Part shown: piece by piece, positions 40,583 to 50,468 of the stretch
Position numbering within the stretch: position 1 is the first letter of the stretch
How the letters are laid out: each line of letters opens with the position of its first letter
Source: Chlorobium sp.
Lineage (GTDB): Bacteria > Bacteroidota > Chlorobiia > Chlorobiales > Chlorobiaceae
Length of the DNA: 64,000 nucleotides
Direction of reading: 5' to 3'
Assembly (NCBI GenBank): GCA_028280025.1
Contig: JANQMO010000044.1
Span: forward strand, 62,001-126,000
The notes under the pieces: generated by a model
What the model was told of the DNA's origin: nothing
What the model saw: the letters and a program-made list of their open reading frames with translations, nothing else
The model's database searches: none
Position numbers and translations under genes: made by a program

Positions 40583-42973
40583 ATGACTGATTTTCAGCAT
40601 ATAACGGATGCGACAAACACGCTGCTTTTCGGGAAAGATCCTGAAGAACGAATAGTCGGGGTCCATCAGCTTTCAGATGCCAAGGTTCGCATCTATTCAA
40701 GAAATGCAAGCGGTGTTCAGCACCGTGACGAGCAATTTTTTCCCTTTTTCTTTCTTTCGGACGAGGTCCTTCTGGAAGGATTCCAGCCATCTTACAACGA
40801 AAAATTCTGGCTGACAAAACTTGCCGGCGATAATTATTACCGCTATCTCGCCATTTTCAAAAGCCATCACAATTTCAGAAATGCTCTTGATTATATCGAT
40901 TCGAAATCCAGGCGTTCATCAGATGAAGCCTCCGAGGGGCCATCATCGCCAAACCTTACATACAGCAGGGGAGATTCCGTTACCCAGTACCTCCTCCAGA
41001 CAGGCAAGACGCTCTTCAAAGGGATGCTGTTCGAGGACTTATACCGAATGCAATTGGATATTGAAACCTTGTACCGGCCCGAAAAGAATACAAAAAGAAA
41101 AGTTTTGATCGGTGCCGACCCGATTATCATCATCTCTCTTCATGATAACAGAGGCTGGGAACAGGTCATTCACAGTAAAGATCAAACTGAAACCGAACTT
41201 CTCGAAGAACTTGTCAAGATCATCCAGTTGAAGGATCCTGATGTCATTGAAGGCCATAATATATTCAGCTTCGATCTTCCCTATATCCAGAAGCGTTGTG
41301 AAATGAAGGGCGTCGAATTCAGAATCGGACGTGACGGGTCTGTACCGAGGAGTTTTCCGGCCAGCATACGTTTTGCCGAAAGGGTGATTGACTATCCTTT
41401 TTTTGACATCGCCGGGCGCCATGTCGTTGACACACTGTTTTTGGTTCAAAATTATGATGTGGCAAAACGGTCCATGCCGGGCTACGGGTTGAAAACTGCT
41501 GCGAAACATTTCGGTTTTGCATCATCTGAAAGAACGTATGTATCCTATGATGAAATTGCCGATCTGTGGGAAAGCAATCCGGACCGTCTTCTTGCTTATG
41601 CTCTTGATGACGTTCGTGAAACCGAGCAATTATCGGCGCTTCTGTCCGGCAGTAATTTCCATATGACCAGGATGATGCCCTATACCTACGCACACACAGC
41701 ACGCCTGGGGCCTGCGGCAAAGATAGAGGCTTTGATGGTGAGGGAATACCTCAAGGAAAAGCAATCGATCCCAAAACCCGAAATCGGGCAGCAGCATACA
41801 GGAGGATTTACAGAGGTTTTCATTAAAGGCATTCTTGGGCCTATTGTCTATGCCGACGTTGAATCACTCTACCCGTCCATCATGCTCAGCTATGACATCT
41901 GCCCGAAAAGCGATGAACGAAGGATTTTTCCCTCTATTCTCAGAAATCTGAAAGATCTCCGTTTTTCAGCCAAAAAAAGAGCGAAGGAAGAAAAAGAAAA
42001 AGGAAACATGTCGCTGTGTGAAAACTTTGATGCCATGCAGTCCTCTTATAAAGTCCTGATCAATGCCATGTATGGCTATCTTGGATTCAGCAGCGGTATT
42101 TTCAACGACTATGAGGAAGCCGACCGTGTTACAACAACAGGACAGGCAATAGCGAGAAAAATGATACAGGAATTCGAGTCCCGCGGCTGCAAGGTCGTCG
42201 AGGTCGATACTGACGGTATATTATTCGTCCCTCCGCCGCATGTCCATGACAAAGAAGATGAAATGCGCCTGGTCCGGGACGTATCGTCTGTGATGCCGGA
42301 GGGCATCACGATCGGTTTCGATGGGCGTTTCAAGAAAATGATCTCGTATCTTAAAAAGAATTACGCGCTTCTCGACTATGATGGCTCATTCAAACTAAAA
42401 GGATCGTCGCTTGTAAGCAGAAGCGCCGAGAAATTCGGACGTGACTTCATCCGTGATGGATTCAGAAAGCTGCTTGAAGAAGATGTTCAGGCACTTCATG
42501 ATCTCTATGTGTCTTACAAGGAAATGATCATCCGGCATAACTGGTCTATCGATGATTTTTCAAGAACCGAAACACTGAAAACAACTGTCGATCAATACAA
42601 AACCGACATAGAATCAGGCAAAAGAGCGAAATCGATAACCTACGAGATTGCCATGAGAAGAAACATGTCGATCAACAAAGGCGACCGTATTACCTACTAT
42701 GTCTCGGGCAGCGGCCTGCAGAGCAGTCATTACGACAAAGGGCGCCTTGCCGATGAATGGAACAGCACGACGCCTGATGAAAACACCCAGTTTTATCTGA
42801 AAAGACTTGACGAGTTCGCCCAGAAATTCATTCCTTTTTTCAAACCGCAGGATTTCAGCTCAATTTTTTCAAGTGACACACTGTTTGGCTTCTCACCTGA
42901 CGGGATCGAGTTTATCAAAGAAATCAGACATAAAGAGACCGACGGTATTGACAATAACGATATTCCCTTTTAA
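40583..42973 (+). CDS. Family B DNA polymerase
   Basis: A 796-residue polymerase of the Pol II/archaeal B family with a proofreading exonuclease. Exo I: QLDIETLYR (D159, E161); Exo II region: VIEGHNIFSFDLPYI; Exo III: YALDDVRET. Polymerase motif A is YADVESLYPSIML (about 423), motif B KVLINAMYGYLGF, motif C VEVDTDGILF (about 540). All catalytic acidic residues are present. Probably a repair or translesion polymerase beside the family C replicase. It sits alone between mnmG and a flavodiiron gene, close to the origin. Confidence 0.92.
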   Translation: MTDFQHITDATNTLLFGKDPEERIVGVHQLSDAKVRIYSRNASGVQHRDEQFFPFFFLSDEVLLEGFQPSYNEKFWLTKLAGDNYYRYLAIFKSHHNFRNALDYIDSKSRRSSDEASEGPSSPNLTYSRGDSVTQYLLQTGKTLFKGMLFEDLYRMQLDIETLYRPEKNTKRKVLIGADPIIIISLHDNRGWEQVIHSKDQTETELLEELVKIIQLKDPDVIEGHNIFSFDLPYIQKRCEMKGVEFRIGRDGSVPRSFPASIRFAERVIDYPFFDIAGRHVVDTLFLVQNYDVAKRSMPGYGLKTAAKHFGFASSERTYVSYDEIADLWESNPDRLLAYALDDVRETEQLSALLSGSNFHMTRMMPYTYAHTARLGPAAKIEALMVREYLKEKQSIPKPEIGQQHTGGFTEVFIKGILGPIVYADVESLYPSIMLSYDICPKSDERRIFPSILRNLKDLRFSAKKRAKEEKEKGNMSLCENFDAMQSSYKVLINAMYGYLGFSSGIFNDYEEADRVTTTGQAIARKMIQEFESRGCKVVEVDTDGILFVPPPHVHDKEDEMRLVRDVSSVMPEGITIGFDGRFKKMISYLKKNYALLDYDGSFKLKGSSLVSRSAEKFGRDFIRDGFRKLLEEDVQALHDLYVSYKEMIIRHNWSIDDFSRTETLKTTVDQYKTDIESGKRAKSITYEIAMRRNMSINKGDRITYYVSGSGLQSSHYDKGRLADEWNSTTPDENTQFYLKRLDEFAQKFIPFFKPQDFSSIFSSDTLFGFSPDGIEFIKEIRHKETDGIDNNDIPF

Positions 42974-43264
42974 TAAAATGAGTTACGATATCAATAACAG
43001 GCAGTCTCTTTCCTTGCTGTCATGAAACCGCTTCATCTTTACCTTTAAGCTGTCCGGCAGGAACTTTATGACTGTATTCCATGTATAGTTACCAGGCTTG
43101 CCTGCATTGCAGCAGCAGTATACATCGCAGCATTTGTCATCAGCCGATTGGTCATCGCCTGTCTCGGCTGGTAAACATGACGGCTTTTTCATTCACATTG
43201 CCTGCGTGCTTTCATCATGCAGGGATGCAGCCTGTTCCATTAATAATCTCAAGAGGATCATACA
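42974..43264. other. Gap between the polymerase and flavodiiron genes
   Basis: About 290 bp. Short open frames occur on both strands but lack ribosome binding sites and recognisable composition. It should contain the promoter of the flavodiiron gene. No repeat or hairpin stood out. Confidence 0.4.
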
Positions 43265-44488
43265 ATGATTGACAATAAAATTCTACCTGTTACTGATGAT
43301 GTCACCTGGATCGGTATTCTTGATCCCGGTCTGGTCACATTCGACATTGTGATGGAAACCAAGTACGGGACAACCTATAATTCCTATTTCATCAACGCCG
43401 ATAAAAAAACTGTCGTCGAAACATCCAAAGAGAAGTTCTGGCCAACGTATCTTGAAAAGATAAAACAAGTTACAGACCCTTCAGAAATCGAGTACATTAT
43501 CGTCGACCATACTGAACCCGACCATTCAGGTAACGTGAGGAACCTTCTCGACGTCGCTCCCGACGCAACCGTTGTCGGCAGCGCAAACGCCATCAAGTTT
43601 CTCCGCGACCTTGTCGGCAGGGATTTCAAATCAATGACGGTAAAAGACGGTGATACACTCGACCTCGGCAACAAAACGCTTCGTTTCATCAATGCCCTCA
43701 ACCTTCATTGGCCCGACGCTATCTATACGTGGCTCGAAGAAGACAAGGTGCTTTTCACCTGTGATTCATTCGGCTGCCACTATTGCCACGAGGAGATGTA
43801 CGATGATCTCGTCGGGGACTTCGACGATGCGTTTACCTATTATTTTGACGCTATACTCAGGCCATTCAGCAAATACATGCTTCAGGCCATCGATCGAATC
43901 GCTGACCTTGATATCAAGGTGATCTGTCCGGGTCATGGACCTATACTTCGTTCAAGCTGGAAAAAATATGTCGAGCTCTCGAAAAAGTACTCACAGAGCG
44001 CGATTGCACTGCCAAACGAGAAAAACATCCTCATTGCGTATGTATCGGCTTATGAGAATACCTCGGTCATTGCTCATAAAATAGCTGAAGGGCTCCGTCC
44101 GCATTGTGATTTCACCATCGATGTCTGTGATATCGAGAACATGCATTTTTCTAAAATAGAGGAAAAAATCGCACACAGTGCAGCGATTATCGTAGGCTCT
44201 CCGACGATAAACCAGAATATCGTATCACAAATTTATAGCCTTTTTGCAGCGATCAATCCTATTCGTGACCGCGGCAAACTTGCGGCCGCATTCGGTTCCT
44301 ACGGCTGGAGCGGTGAAAGCATAAAGATCATTGAATCGAATTTCACCAACCTGAAGCTCAAGGTGTTCGACCAGCACATCAAGGTCAAGTTCAAACCGCA
44401 CGAAAAAGAATTCGAGGAGTGCAAGGCATTTGGTAAAGCTTTTGCCGAAACACTCATCGAAAAAAACCACATTGTCTGCGATATCTAA
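43265..44488 (+). CDS. Flavodiiron protein (FprA/A-type flavoprotein, O2 or NO reductase)
   Basis: A 407-residue protein. The N-terminal metallo-beta-lactamase-like domain carries the diiron ligands: DHTEPDH (H82, E84, D86, H87), LHWPD (H148), CDSFG (D167) and CPGHGPILR. The C-terminal flavodoxin domain starts about residue 258 (NILIAYVSAYENTSVIAHKI; SPTINQNIVSQIYSLFAA; AFGSYGWSGES). There is no fused rubredoxin. It reduces O2 to water and/or NO to N2O, a typical defence enzyme of strict anaerobes. Monocistronic; terminator follows. Confidence 0.95.
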   Translation: MIDNKILPVTDDVTWIGILDPGLVTFDIVMETKYGTTYNSYFINADKKTVVETSKEKFWPTYLEKIKQVTDPSEIEYIIVDHTEPDHSGNVRNLLDVAPDATVVGSANAIKFLRDLVGRDFKSMTVKDGDTLDLGNKTLRFINALNLHWPDAIYTWLEEDKVLFTCDSFGCHYCHEEMYDDLVGDFDDAFTYYFDAILRPFSKYMLQAIDRIADLDIKVICPGHGPILRSSWKKYVELSKKYSQSAIALPNEKNILIAYVSAYENTSVIAHKIAEGLRPHCDFTIDVCDIENMHFSKIEEKIAHSAAIIVGSPTINQNIVSQIYSLFAAINPIRDRGKLAAAFGSYGWSGESIKIIESNFTNLKLKVFDQHIKVKFKPHEKEFEECKAFGKAFAETLIEKNHIVCDI

Positions 44489-44513
44489 TCGGCAGGCACA
44501 GAGTTTCTTCATG

Positions 44514-44542
44514 AAAAGGGGGCTCTTTGAGGGCCCCTTTTT
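44514..44542 (+). terminator. Hairpin terminator after the flavodiiron gene
   Basis: AAAAGGGG pairs with CCCCTTTTT across an inner CTC/GAG stem with one mismatch; T-run at the end. It is also placed to stop transcription from the convergent dciA gene. Confidence 0.8.
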
Positions 44543-44602
44543 GCTTTATTCTTCTATAAGGAACGTTACCGTTCTCCCGTATTCCGCATCGCTTTAAGGC
44601 CG

Positions 44603-44896
44603 TTACTTGAAAACGATATCCTTCACCATGTTTTTTCCTATCGCTTCGTTCAGCCGTTTGCTGATATGGGCTTTTCTGAAACGAAGCTCATTTCTCCATG
44701 ACGGATTTTGAACCTTCACATACAGGATGCCATTGACGATCCTTTCTATTTCGGTCATTTTCGCTATGGTGTCTCCTACAACGATATCCCACGTTTCCAG
44801 CGCCCGGTGCTCATCCTGAACCCCTTTCATACCGTACAGCCTATACAGTTCATCGACAATATCCCTTATTGTCTTTGGCTCACCTGTTGTTTTCAC
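44603..44896 (-). CDS. dciA: DciA-like protein (DUF721), replicative helicase loader candidate
   Basis: About 97 residues from a GTG at 44896, which overlaps the recF stop (GTGTGA) and has AGAGGA 5 nt upstream; the ATG at 44920 lies inside recF. The DUF721 core is TIRDIVDELYRLYG, WDIVVGDTIAKMTE, GILYVKVQNPSWRNELRFRK and INEAIG-like ending. DciA is the ancestral loader/regulator of DnaB helicase in bacteria lacking DnaC/DnaI. Position after dnaA-dnaN-recF fits. Confidence 0.88.
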   Translation of the reverse strand: MKTTGEPKTIRDIVDELYRLYGMKGVQDEHRALETWDIVVGDTIAKMTEIERIVNGILYVKVQNPSWRNELRFRKAHISKRLNEAIGKNMVKDIVFK

Positions 44897-45984
44897 ACTA
44901 TTTCCTCTATGTTTATACATTCTGCGGCACCGAAGGCTCTCTTTTCTGTTGTCGTGATTATGGATTGCCCCGATCCCTCCAGTATGTGAAGAATCCTGTC
45001 TATTCTGTTTTCATCCAGTTCGCTGAAAAGGTCGTCAAGCAGAAAAACCGGACTTTCCTCGATGATCTCCCCGATCATTCTTTGCAATGCGAGCTTCAAG
45101 GCTATGAGAAATGTTCTTATCTGTCCCTGAGATGCATATTTGCGTGCATCTATGCCATTGACGGTGAAAATCATATCGTCTCTATGCGGACCGATCAACG
45201 TCTGCTGCCGGACGATTTCCTGCGCCGCTATATCGTCAAAACGGTTCAGGATGCTTGCTTCGATGTCTTCTTTGCTCATTCCCCCGGTTATCCTGCCGGA
45301 CGACGGGTGATATCTGAATCCCGGAATTTCCTCCAGACCCAGTTCCGTATAGAGCGGCTTTACAACGTTTTCGAGTCTGTCGATGAAAGAAAGCCTTTCC
45401 TGAATGATCGACGCTCCAAGGTGAGCCAGCTTTTCTGTCCAGATATCGAAACTGGTTGTTATTTGCCGGTCTTCAGCATAATGTGCAAGAAGAGCGTTTC
45501 TCTGCTGCAGAACACGTCTGTACTGGAGGATGTTATCGAGGTACGTCCTGTACGACTGCGAAAGCGCAGTATCGATGAATCGTCTCCTTTCCTGCGGAGA
45601 TCCATTGACAATACCAAGATCATATGGTGTAAAGGTAACACATGGTATTTTTCCAATGATCCCGGAGAATTTCTTCAGCTCCTCGTTGTTGACGACTATC
45701 TTCTTCTCACGTGATTTTTCGTACGTGACCTTTACCGCCGTCTCTCTTCCGCTTTTATCGGTAAAGCGGCTTTTCAGAAGAAAATAGTCAGCATCGAACT
45801 TCAAACACTCCTTGTCGAGAGACCTGTTCATCCCTTTCGCCAGAGAGCAGTAGTGTATTGCTTCAAGAATATTGGTTTTTCCGGAACCGTTAGGTCCGTA
45901 AACAAGATTGACGCCTTGTGAGGGCACATAGGTCAGATCATGATGCTTTCTGAAATTGACGATGTGTGTTTCTTCCAGGTACAA
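44893..45984 (-). CDS. recF: DNA replication and repair protein RecF
   Basis: A 363-residue SMC-like ABC ATPase: Walker A GPNGSGKTNILEAIHYCSLA (about 31-50), ABC signature region ASQGQIRTFLIALKLALQRM, Walker B VFLLDDLFSELDENRID. It loads RecA at gaps with RecO and RecR. 16 bp after dnaN and overlapping dciA, so one operon. Confidence 0.96.
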   Translation of the reverse strand: MYLEETHIVNFRKHHDLTYVPSQGVNLVYGPNGSGKTNILEAIHYCSLAKGMNRSLDKECLKFDADYFLLKSRFTDKSGRETAVKVTYEKSREKKIVVNNEELKKFSGIIGKIPCVTFTPYDLGIVNGSPQERRRFIDTALSQSYRTYLDNILQYRRVLQQRNALLAHYAEDRQITTSFDIWTEKLAHLGASIIQERLSFIDRLENVVKPLYTELGLEEIPGFRYHPSSGRITGGMSKEDIEASILNRFDDIAAQEIVRQQTLIGPHRDDMIFTVNGIDARKYASQGQIRTFLIALKLALQRMIGEIIEESPVFLLDDLFSELDENRIDRILHILEGSGQSIITTTEKRAFGAAECINIEEIV

Positions 45985-46000
45985 TGATCGTGCAGGTATC

Positions 46001-47128
46001 TCAATTGTTGATTCTTACCGGCATGACCAGTATGATCAGATTTCCGCTGTCTTTCTCCTTTTCCGGTTTCAGAATAACCGCCGTTGTCGGACTCCCCAGC
46101 TCGACGACGACATTTTCTTCATCGATATGCGCCAAAGCAGCTTCAATAAATTTTGAATTGAAACCGATATCGATAGTGTCACCTTCATAGGAGCAGGGAA
46201 GTGTTTCCTGTGCTGACTCGCCTTCGTTGATGTTTTCAGCGGCAAGCTTGAGAGCATCGGAAGAAATTGAAAAGCGAATATCGCCTATGCTTGAAAATCT
46301 CCCAACCCTTTTCACTGAATCGTAAAAAAGTGAACGCTCGATGGACATTTTTTTATCGTTCTCGAGAGGTATGACAGCCTCATAATTCGGATACTGTTCC
46401 ACGATGAGGGCTGCATCGAGTACGATATTGGCCGAAGAAAAACGAATGGTTTTATTTGACGAGTCAACGGAAACAGTAACCGTTCCCTCTTTGAGCAACT
46501 TCTGCAGGACGGATAACACCCGTGCCGGTATGACGACTTTCTGTTTTTCTTTCTGAGAAACGTCACATGATTTTCTGAACCGGACAAGACGGTGCCCGTC
46601 TGTCGATACTGCAGTAAGACTGCCGTTGTCAATTTCAAACAGAACCCCCATCATTGCCGGTCTCATACCGTCGATGCTGCATGCAAATATTGTTTTGTGA
46701 ACAATATCGAGCAGTTCATCAACCTCCAGCTCAAACTCTATATCGAATGATGTATCCTGTTTCTCCGATTTACTTTCAAACGTACAGGGAATCTTGTAAC
46801 GACCCTTGTCTGTCGTTATCCCGACAACCCCCTGTTCGCTCATCTGTTGACGATCGACCTCAAACACAACACCGGTATCGTACATACTTCTGAGAAAATC
46901 CAGTATCGTACGTGCTTTGACGCCCATGTTTCCCTGATCATCCGACTCAACCTCGGTCAGTGCGGTAATGGACATTTCGCCGTCTGTTGCAAACAGTGTC
47001 AGATTCTGTTTGTCAAGAGTAAGATGCAGGTTCTCGTACCTTGGATCCAGAGCTTTGTTCGGAATTGCTTGTGTCACCCCGTTTACGGCATCCTGAAAAT
47101 GTTTGATTGAAGTCGAAAATTTCATCAT
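46001..47128 (-). CDS. dnaN: DNA polymerase III beta subunit (sliding clamp)
   Basis: A 375-residue clamp with three repeated domains: MKFSTSIKHFQDAVNGVTQA and LTLFATDGEMSITAL in the first, LLDIVHKTIFACS in the second, SLFYDSVKRVGRFSS and the C-terminal VILVMPVRINN-like end (NLIILVMPVRINN) in the third, which is the standard clamp tail. It tethers replicative polymerase. It follows dnaA on the same strand after a long 759-bp gap. Confidence 0.97.
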   Translation of the reverse strand: MMKFSTSIKHFQDAVNGVTQAIPNKALDPRYENLHLTLDKQNLTLFATDGEMSITALTEVESDDQGNMGVKARTILDFLRSMYDTGVVFEVDRQQMSEQGVVGITTDKGRYKIPCTFESKSEKQDTSFDIEFELEVDELLDIVHKTIFACSIDGMRPAMMGVLFEIDNGSLTAVSTDGHRLVRFRKSCDVSQKEKQKVVIPARVLSVLQKLLKEGTVTVSVDSSNKTIRFSSANIVLDAALIVEQYPNYEAVIPLENDKKMSIERSLFYDSVKRVGRFSSIGDIRFSISSDALKLAAENINEGESAQETLPCSYEGDTIDIGFNSKFIEAALAHIDEENVVVELGSPTTAVILKPEKEKDSGNLIILVMPVRINN

Positions 47129-47887
47129 CTACATTATTTACTTTATTAAATATTTATTGTTCGTTGTTGTTATTGAGTGTGTGGAAATCTTGATTACAAC
47201 GATTGACTTTGTTTAAGTATTTATATTTTAATGCCTTAAAAACCGCTTCCGTGAATTTCTGATGTTGATACTATGTTGATTGCCATACCGGGTTTTCAAC
47301 ATCCCCGATGATAAACTTTTTTTTCCTGTCAAACCTGTTGGTAAGCGGCCTGTTTTTTACTCTTTCTTCAACAGTGTATCGACACGTTATGCACATAGTA
47401 TTTTTCAACATACACCTAAACTGAGCGTTTCAACAAATGCTCCATAATAGTAAGTTTTTTACAAACAATCTGTTCTACTGTGTTTGTCGAGAGCTTATCC
47501 CTCACCTGTCAGGTAAGCCTGAAAAATGAAAAAGAGCCGCATGTATTGAAACCCTTCGGGATTGCCGATCATGCCACATCTGCTTCGTTACAGGGAACTT
47601 GCGGTAGAACACTACAGCGGCATTCCCTGTGCCTTGCATCTGTAGCATGCTCGACAATCGCTCAATTTAGGACACAAAAGCTCTACCCCGTAGTTTTCAG
47701 GGCTGTTGTGTTATTATCAAGGAAAGAATACGAACTTCTGACCGATTAACAGCGTATGTCCGGCATGCATTCCTCACCGGTGCTTCCCTGTATGCCGCTG
47801 ATGGCCGCCTTTTTCTCTTGTCGCTTATGCCGGAAGCGACCGGTCCTGTACCTGTTATTTTCCTGGAAGCCGCCGGAGAGTTTCCGC
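47129..47887. other. Candidate origin of replication (dnaA-dnaN gap)
   Basis: A 759-bp gap without a credible gene between the end of dnaA and the start of dnaN. It contains one perfect DnaA box (TTATGCACA, 47387-47395), a near box on the minus strand (TTTCCACA, 47180-47187) and an AT-rich tract at about 47130-47230 that could be an unwinding element. It is unusually long for a dnaA-dnaN spacer. Confidence 0.5.
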
Positions 47888-49360
47888 TTATATCGACATG
47901 ATATCGATTCGTTTTTTCAATTCGTCTACGTGATTTTTCGCCTCTGTAGATGTCTTTACCTTATTTCGTACGGTGTTGTACCCGTGGATTACCGTTGAAT
48001 GATCTCTGCCGCCGAAGTGCAGGCCGATAGTCTTGAGCGAGGAGTCAGTCAGTTCTTTGCTCAAGAACATAGCCATCTGCCGTCCTGTCGCAATCTCTTT
48101 CTTTTTTGATTTCCCTTTGAGGTCATTGGGCGTTATGGAAAAATAGGAACAGATAGCTTTTTCAATCGTTTCAAGGGTCAGCTGCCGCGAAGGTGTTCTG
48201 ATAATGTCTTTCAGCGTGGATTTTGTGAAAGCAAGATCGATGTCCTGGTTGTCAAGCGAATGGGCTGCCAGAAGCTTGACAATGCACCCCTCAATATCCC
48301 TTACATTATCGGTGACATTGGTTGCGATAAACTCTATGACATTGGCTTCGAAGGTCAGGCCGCTCTGTTCCAGTTTGCTGTTGATAATTGCTTTTCGTGT
48401 TTCGTAGTCAGGAGGATGAATGTCGGCTGAAAGCCCCCAGTTGAAACGTGATATCAGCCTGTCTTCTATTCCCCGTATCTCTTTTATAGGCCTGTCGGAA
48501 GAAAGGATGATCTGTTTATTGCCCTGATGCAGGGTGTTGAAAATGTGAAATATTTCTTCCTGTGTTTTTTCCTTGCCCGCAAAAAACTGTATGTCATCGA
48601 TGATCAGTACATCGACTTTCCGGTAGAATGAAGAAAACTCACCGATATTGCCGTTCTGTATGGCGTTGACAAAATCAACGGCAAATTTTTCGCTCGAAAC
48701 GTAGAGCACGCATTGCGACATGTTGTTTTCGCGAACATGATTGCCGATTGCCTGTGTCATATGTGTCTTGCCCAGGCCGACACCGCCATAAATGACAAGC
48801 GGATTGAATGCGCTCTGTCCGGGGTTCTGGGATACTGACTTGGAAGCGGCAAAAGCCAATGAGTTGCAATCGCCGCGTATGAGTGTGTCGAAGGTGTATT
48901 TCGGGTTAAGATGGCTTTCGAACTTTGTTCTGTAACGTTCCAGCATGTCCCGTTCGACAGAAACCCCGTTATTCTGGGAACAGTTGCTGTCATGAAGAGC
49001 TGAATTGATGCTCTGATGAGGCAGTTCAATCGTGACCGGTTGGTTCTGGGATTTGTCCATCACAATGGAATACATCAGCTTTCCTTCGGAACCAAGTATA
49101 TCCCTGAGTACCTGTTTCAGCTGCCCGGAATAGTTTTCTTCAATCCATTCATAGAAAAACTGGCTTGGTACTTCAATCGTGAGCTCATTGTCTGTCAGAT
49201 CAAGGGGTGTGATCGGAGCGAACCATGTCTTGAATTCCTGGTCGTTGAGTTTTTCCCGGAGAACATTCAGACAGGATGTCCATATTCTGACTGCGCCGTT
49301 ATTTTGCTTACCGTTGCTGTGTGGGTTGTCATCGGCTTCATTCAGGGGCTGAGAGGTCAT
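47888..49360 (-). CDS. dnaA: Chromosomal replication initiator protein DnaA
   Basis: About 490 residues from the ATG at 49360 (MTSQPLNEAD); a TTG at 49387 is in frame. Domain I: WTSCLNVLREKLNDQEFKTW; domain III AAA+: YGGVGLGKTHMTQAIGNHV, IDDIQFFAGKEKTQEE, SDRPIKEIRGIEDRLISRF; domain IV box-binding signature GGRDHSTVIHGYNTV. It binds DnaA boxes and opens oriC. Divergent from rpmH. Confidence 0.97.
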   Translation of the reverse strand: MTSQPLNEADDNPHSNGKQNNGAVRIWTSCLNVLREKLNDQEFKTWFAPITPLDLTDNELTIEVPSQFFYEWIEENYSGQLKQVLRDILGSEGKLMYSIVMDKSQNQPVTIELPHQSINSALHDSNCSQNNGVSVERDMLERYRTKFESHLNPKYTFDTLIRGDCNSLAFAASKSVSQNPGQSAFNPLVIYGGVGLGKTHMTQAIGNHVRENNMSQCVLYVSSEKFAVDFVNAIQNGNIGEFSSFYRKVDVLIIDDIQFFAGKEKTQEEIFHIFNTLHQGNKQIILSSDRPIKEIRGIEDRLISRFNWGLSADIHPPDYETRKAIINSKLEQSGLTFEANVIEFIATNVTDNVRDIEGCIVKLLAAHSLDNQDIDLAFTKSTLKDIIRTPSRQLTLETIEKAICSYFSITPNDLKGKSKKKEIATGRQMAMFLSKELTDSSLKTIGLHFGGRDHSTVIHGYNTVRNKVKTSTEAKNHVDELKKRIDIMSI

Positions 49361-49795
49361 GAAATTGTTACATTTGAATGTGAACAAGCTCTTCAGGGAG
49401 AGGTCATCAACAATTGCTGTCAGTAAATTACATTTTTAGAGGAACAAAAAACAAATCAGGAATCGAAAAGTTATGGATATGTAAACCATTCTCCGCGCCC
49501 GAGTTATCAACACTCCATATGATTATTTTGAAATGACTTATGGATTCCCGAGACTTTTCTTGTCAACACGCGCCGATGGCGCTTTGAGCAGGGTTTTGGC
49601 GGGGCTCGGGGGGAGAGATTTTTTTTTGTCAACAACTTATCAACATCGCGTTGATCTCTTGGTATAATGTGGATCGAGTCTAAAAAAGAACTGCTTAAAT
49701 GAGGCCCTTCAGGTTGGATTTCAGAAATCATTATGCTAAATTCTATGCCCTGTATTTTAGAATGAGAATATGAGAACAGCGAGGAGCGATATATC
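49361..49795. other. dnaA-rpmH divergent gap with DnaA-box-like repeats
   Basis: About 435 bp without a gene. TTATCAACA occurs twice (49504-49512 and 49637-49645), each one base from the DnaA box TTATCCACA, plus several TGTCAACA and TTATGGAT variants. It holds the dnaA and rpmH promoters and may be part of oriC or an autoregulatory region. Confidence 0.5.
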
Positions 49796-49957
49796 ATGAA
49801 AAGAACTTTTCAGCCGCATAACAGAAAAAGGCGGAACAAACACGGCTTTCGTCATCGTATGGCTTCAAAAAACGGGCGGAGAATCATCGCTTCACGAAGA
49901 GCGAAAGGGCGCCATTCGCTCAGTGTAAGCAGCGAAATGGGATCGAGAAAAAAATAG
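49796..49957 (+). CDS. rpmH: 50S ribosomal protein L34
   Basis: A 53-residue, strongly basic protein: MKRTFQPHNRKRRNKHGF, then RMASKNGRRIIASRRAKGRH, the L34 pattern, with a short C-terminal extension. GAGGAG lies about 8 nt upstream of ATG. First gene of the rpmH-rnpA-yidD-yidC string running away from dnaA. Confidence 0.97.
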   Translation: MKRTFQPHNRKRRNKHGFRHRMASKNGRRIIASRRAKGRHSLSVSSEMGSRKK

Positions 49958-49983
49958 CCTGAAGGATAATCCTTGCGCTGCCT

Positions 49984-50406
49984 GTGGAGACTGCCCGACA
50001 GCATACGCTGAAAAAGTATGAGATAGTAAGGGGGAAAAAATACATATCGACACTTTTCAGTTCGGGCCGCAGCATGAAAGGGCGGTTCATCAAGGCGGTA
50101 TATGTTCCGATAGACATGCATACCAGAAGTAACCGGTGCCTGCCCATGGTCTTGTATGTGGTCGGTCGAAAACTCAGACCGGATGCTGTTGACAGGAACA
50201 GGATCAGACGCTTGATGAAAGAGGCTTACAGGCATGAAAAACCGGCTGCTCGTCGATGCGCTCAACGTTTAGCCGGAGAAAAAGACCGAAAACTCTGCAT
50301 AGCGTTTATTTTTACGGGACGCGGGAAAAAACTTCCTTCTCCCGAGCGGTTCAGGGATGAAATAAGGACACTGCTTACCGGCATAGCCGCCTCGGGTTAT
50401 CAATAA
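49984..50406 (+). CDS. rnpA: Ribonuclease P protein component
   Basis: About 140 residues with a GTG start at 49984, 26 bp after rpmH; a slightly different start is possible. FSSGRSMKGRFIKAVYVP and the family signature VDRNRIRRLMKEAYR are visible. It is the protein cofactor of RNase P. Order rpmH-rnpA-yidD-yidC is the common bacterial one. Confidence 0.93.
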   Translation: METARQHTLKKYEIVRGKKYISTLFSSGRSMKGRFIKAVYVPIDMHTRSNRCLPMVLYVVGRKLRPDAVDRNRIRRLMKEAYRHEKPAARRCAQRLAGEKDRKLCIAFIFTGRGKKLPSPERFRDEIRTLLTGIAASGYQ

Positions 50407-50468
50407 CATCAAGGTTGTCTCTAAGCGGTTTCACGTTCAGAAGGACACCATTACAGCACAGGAATATC

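Noticed and set aside
42983..43192. Small cysteine-rich open frame on the minus strand in the polymerase-flavodiiron gap
   Set aside because: No ribosome binding site, no recognisable pattern, and the frame is most likely chance.
45702..45718. CACGTG-centred sequence inside recF as a third parS
   Set aside because: Only the central hexamer and a few flanking bases match the consensus; it is inside a coding region.
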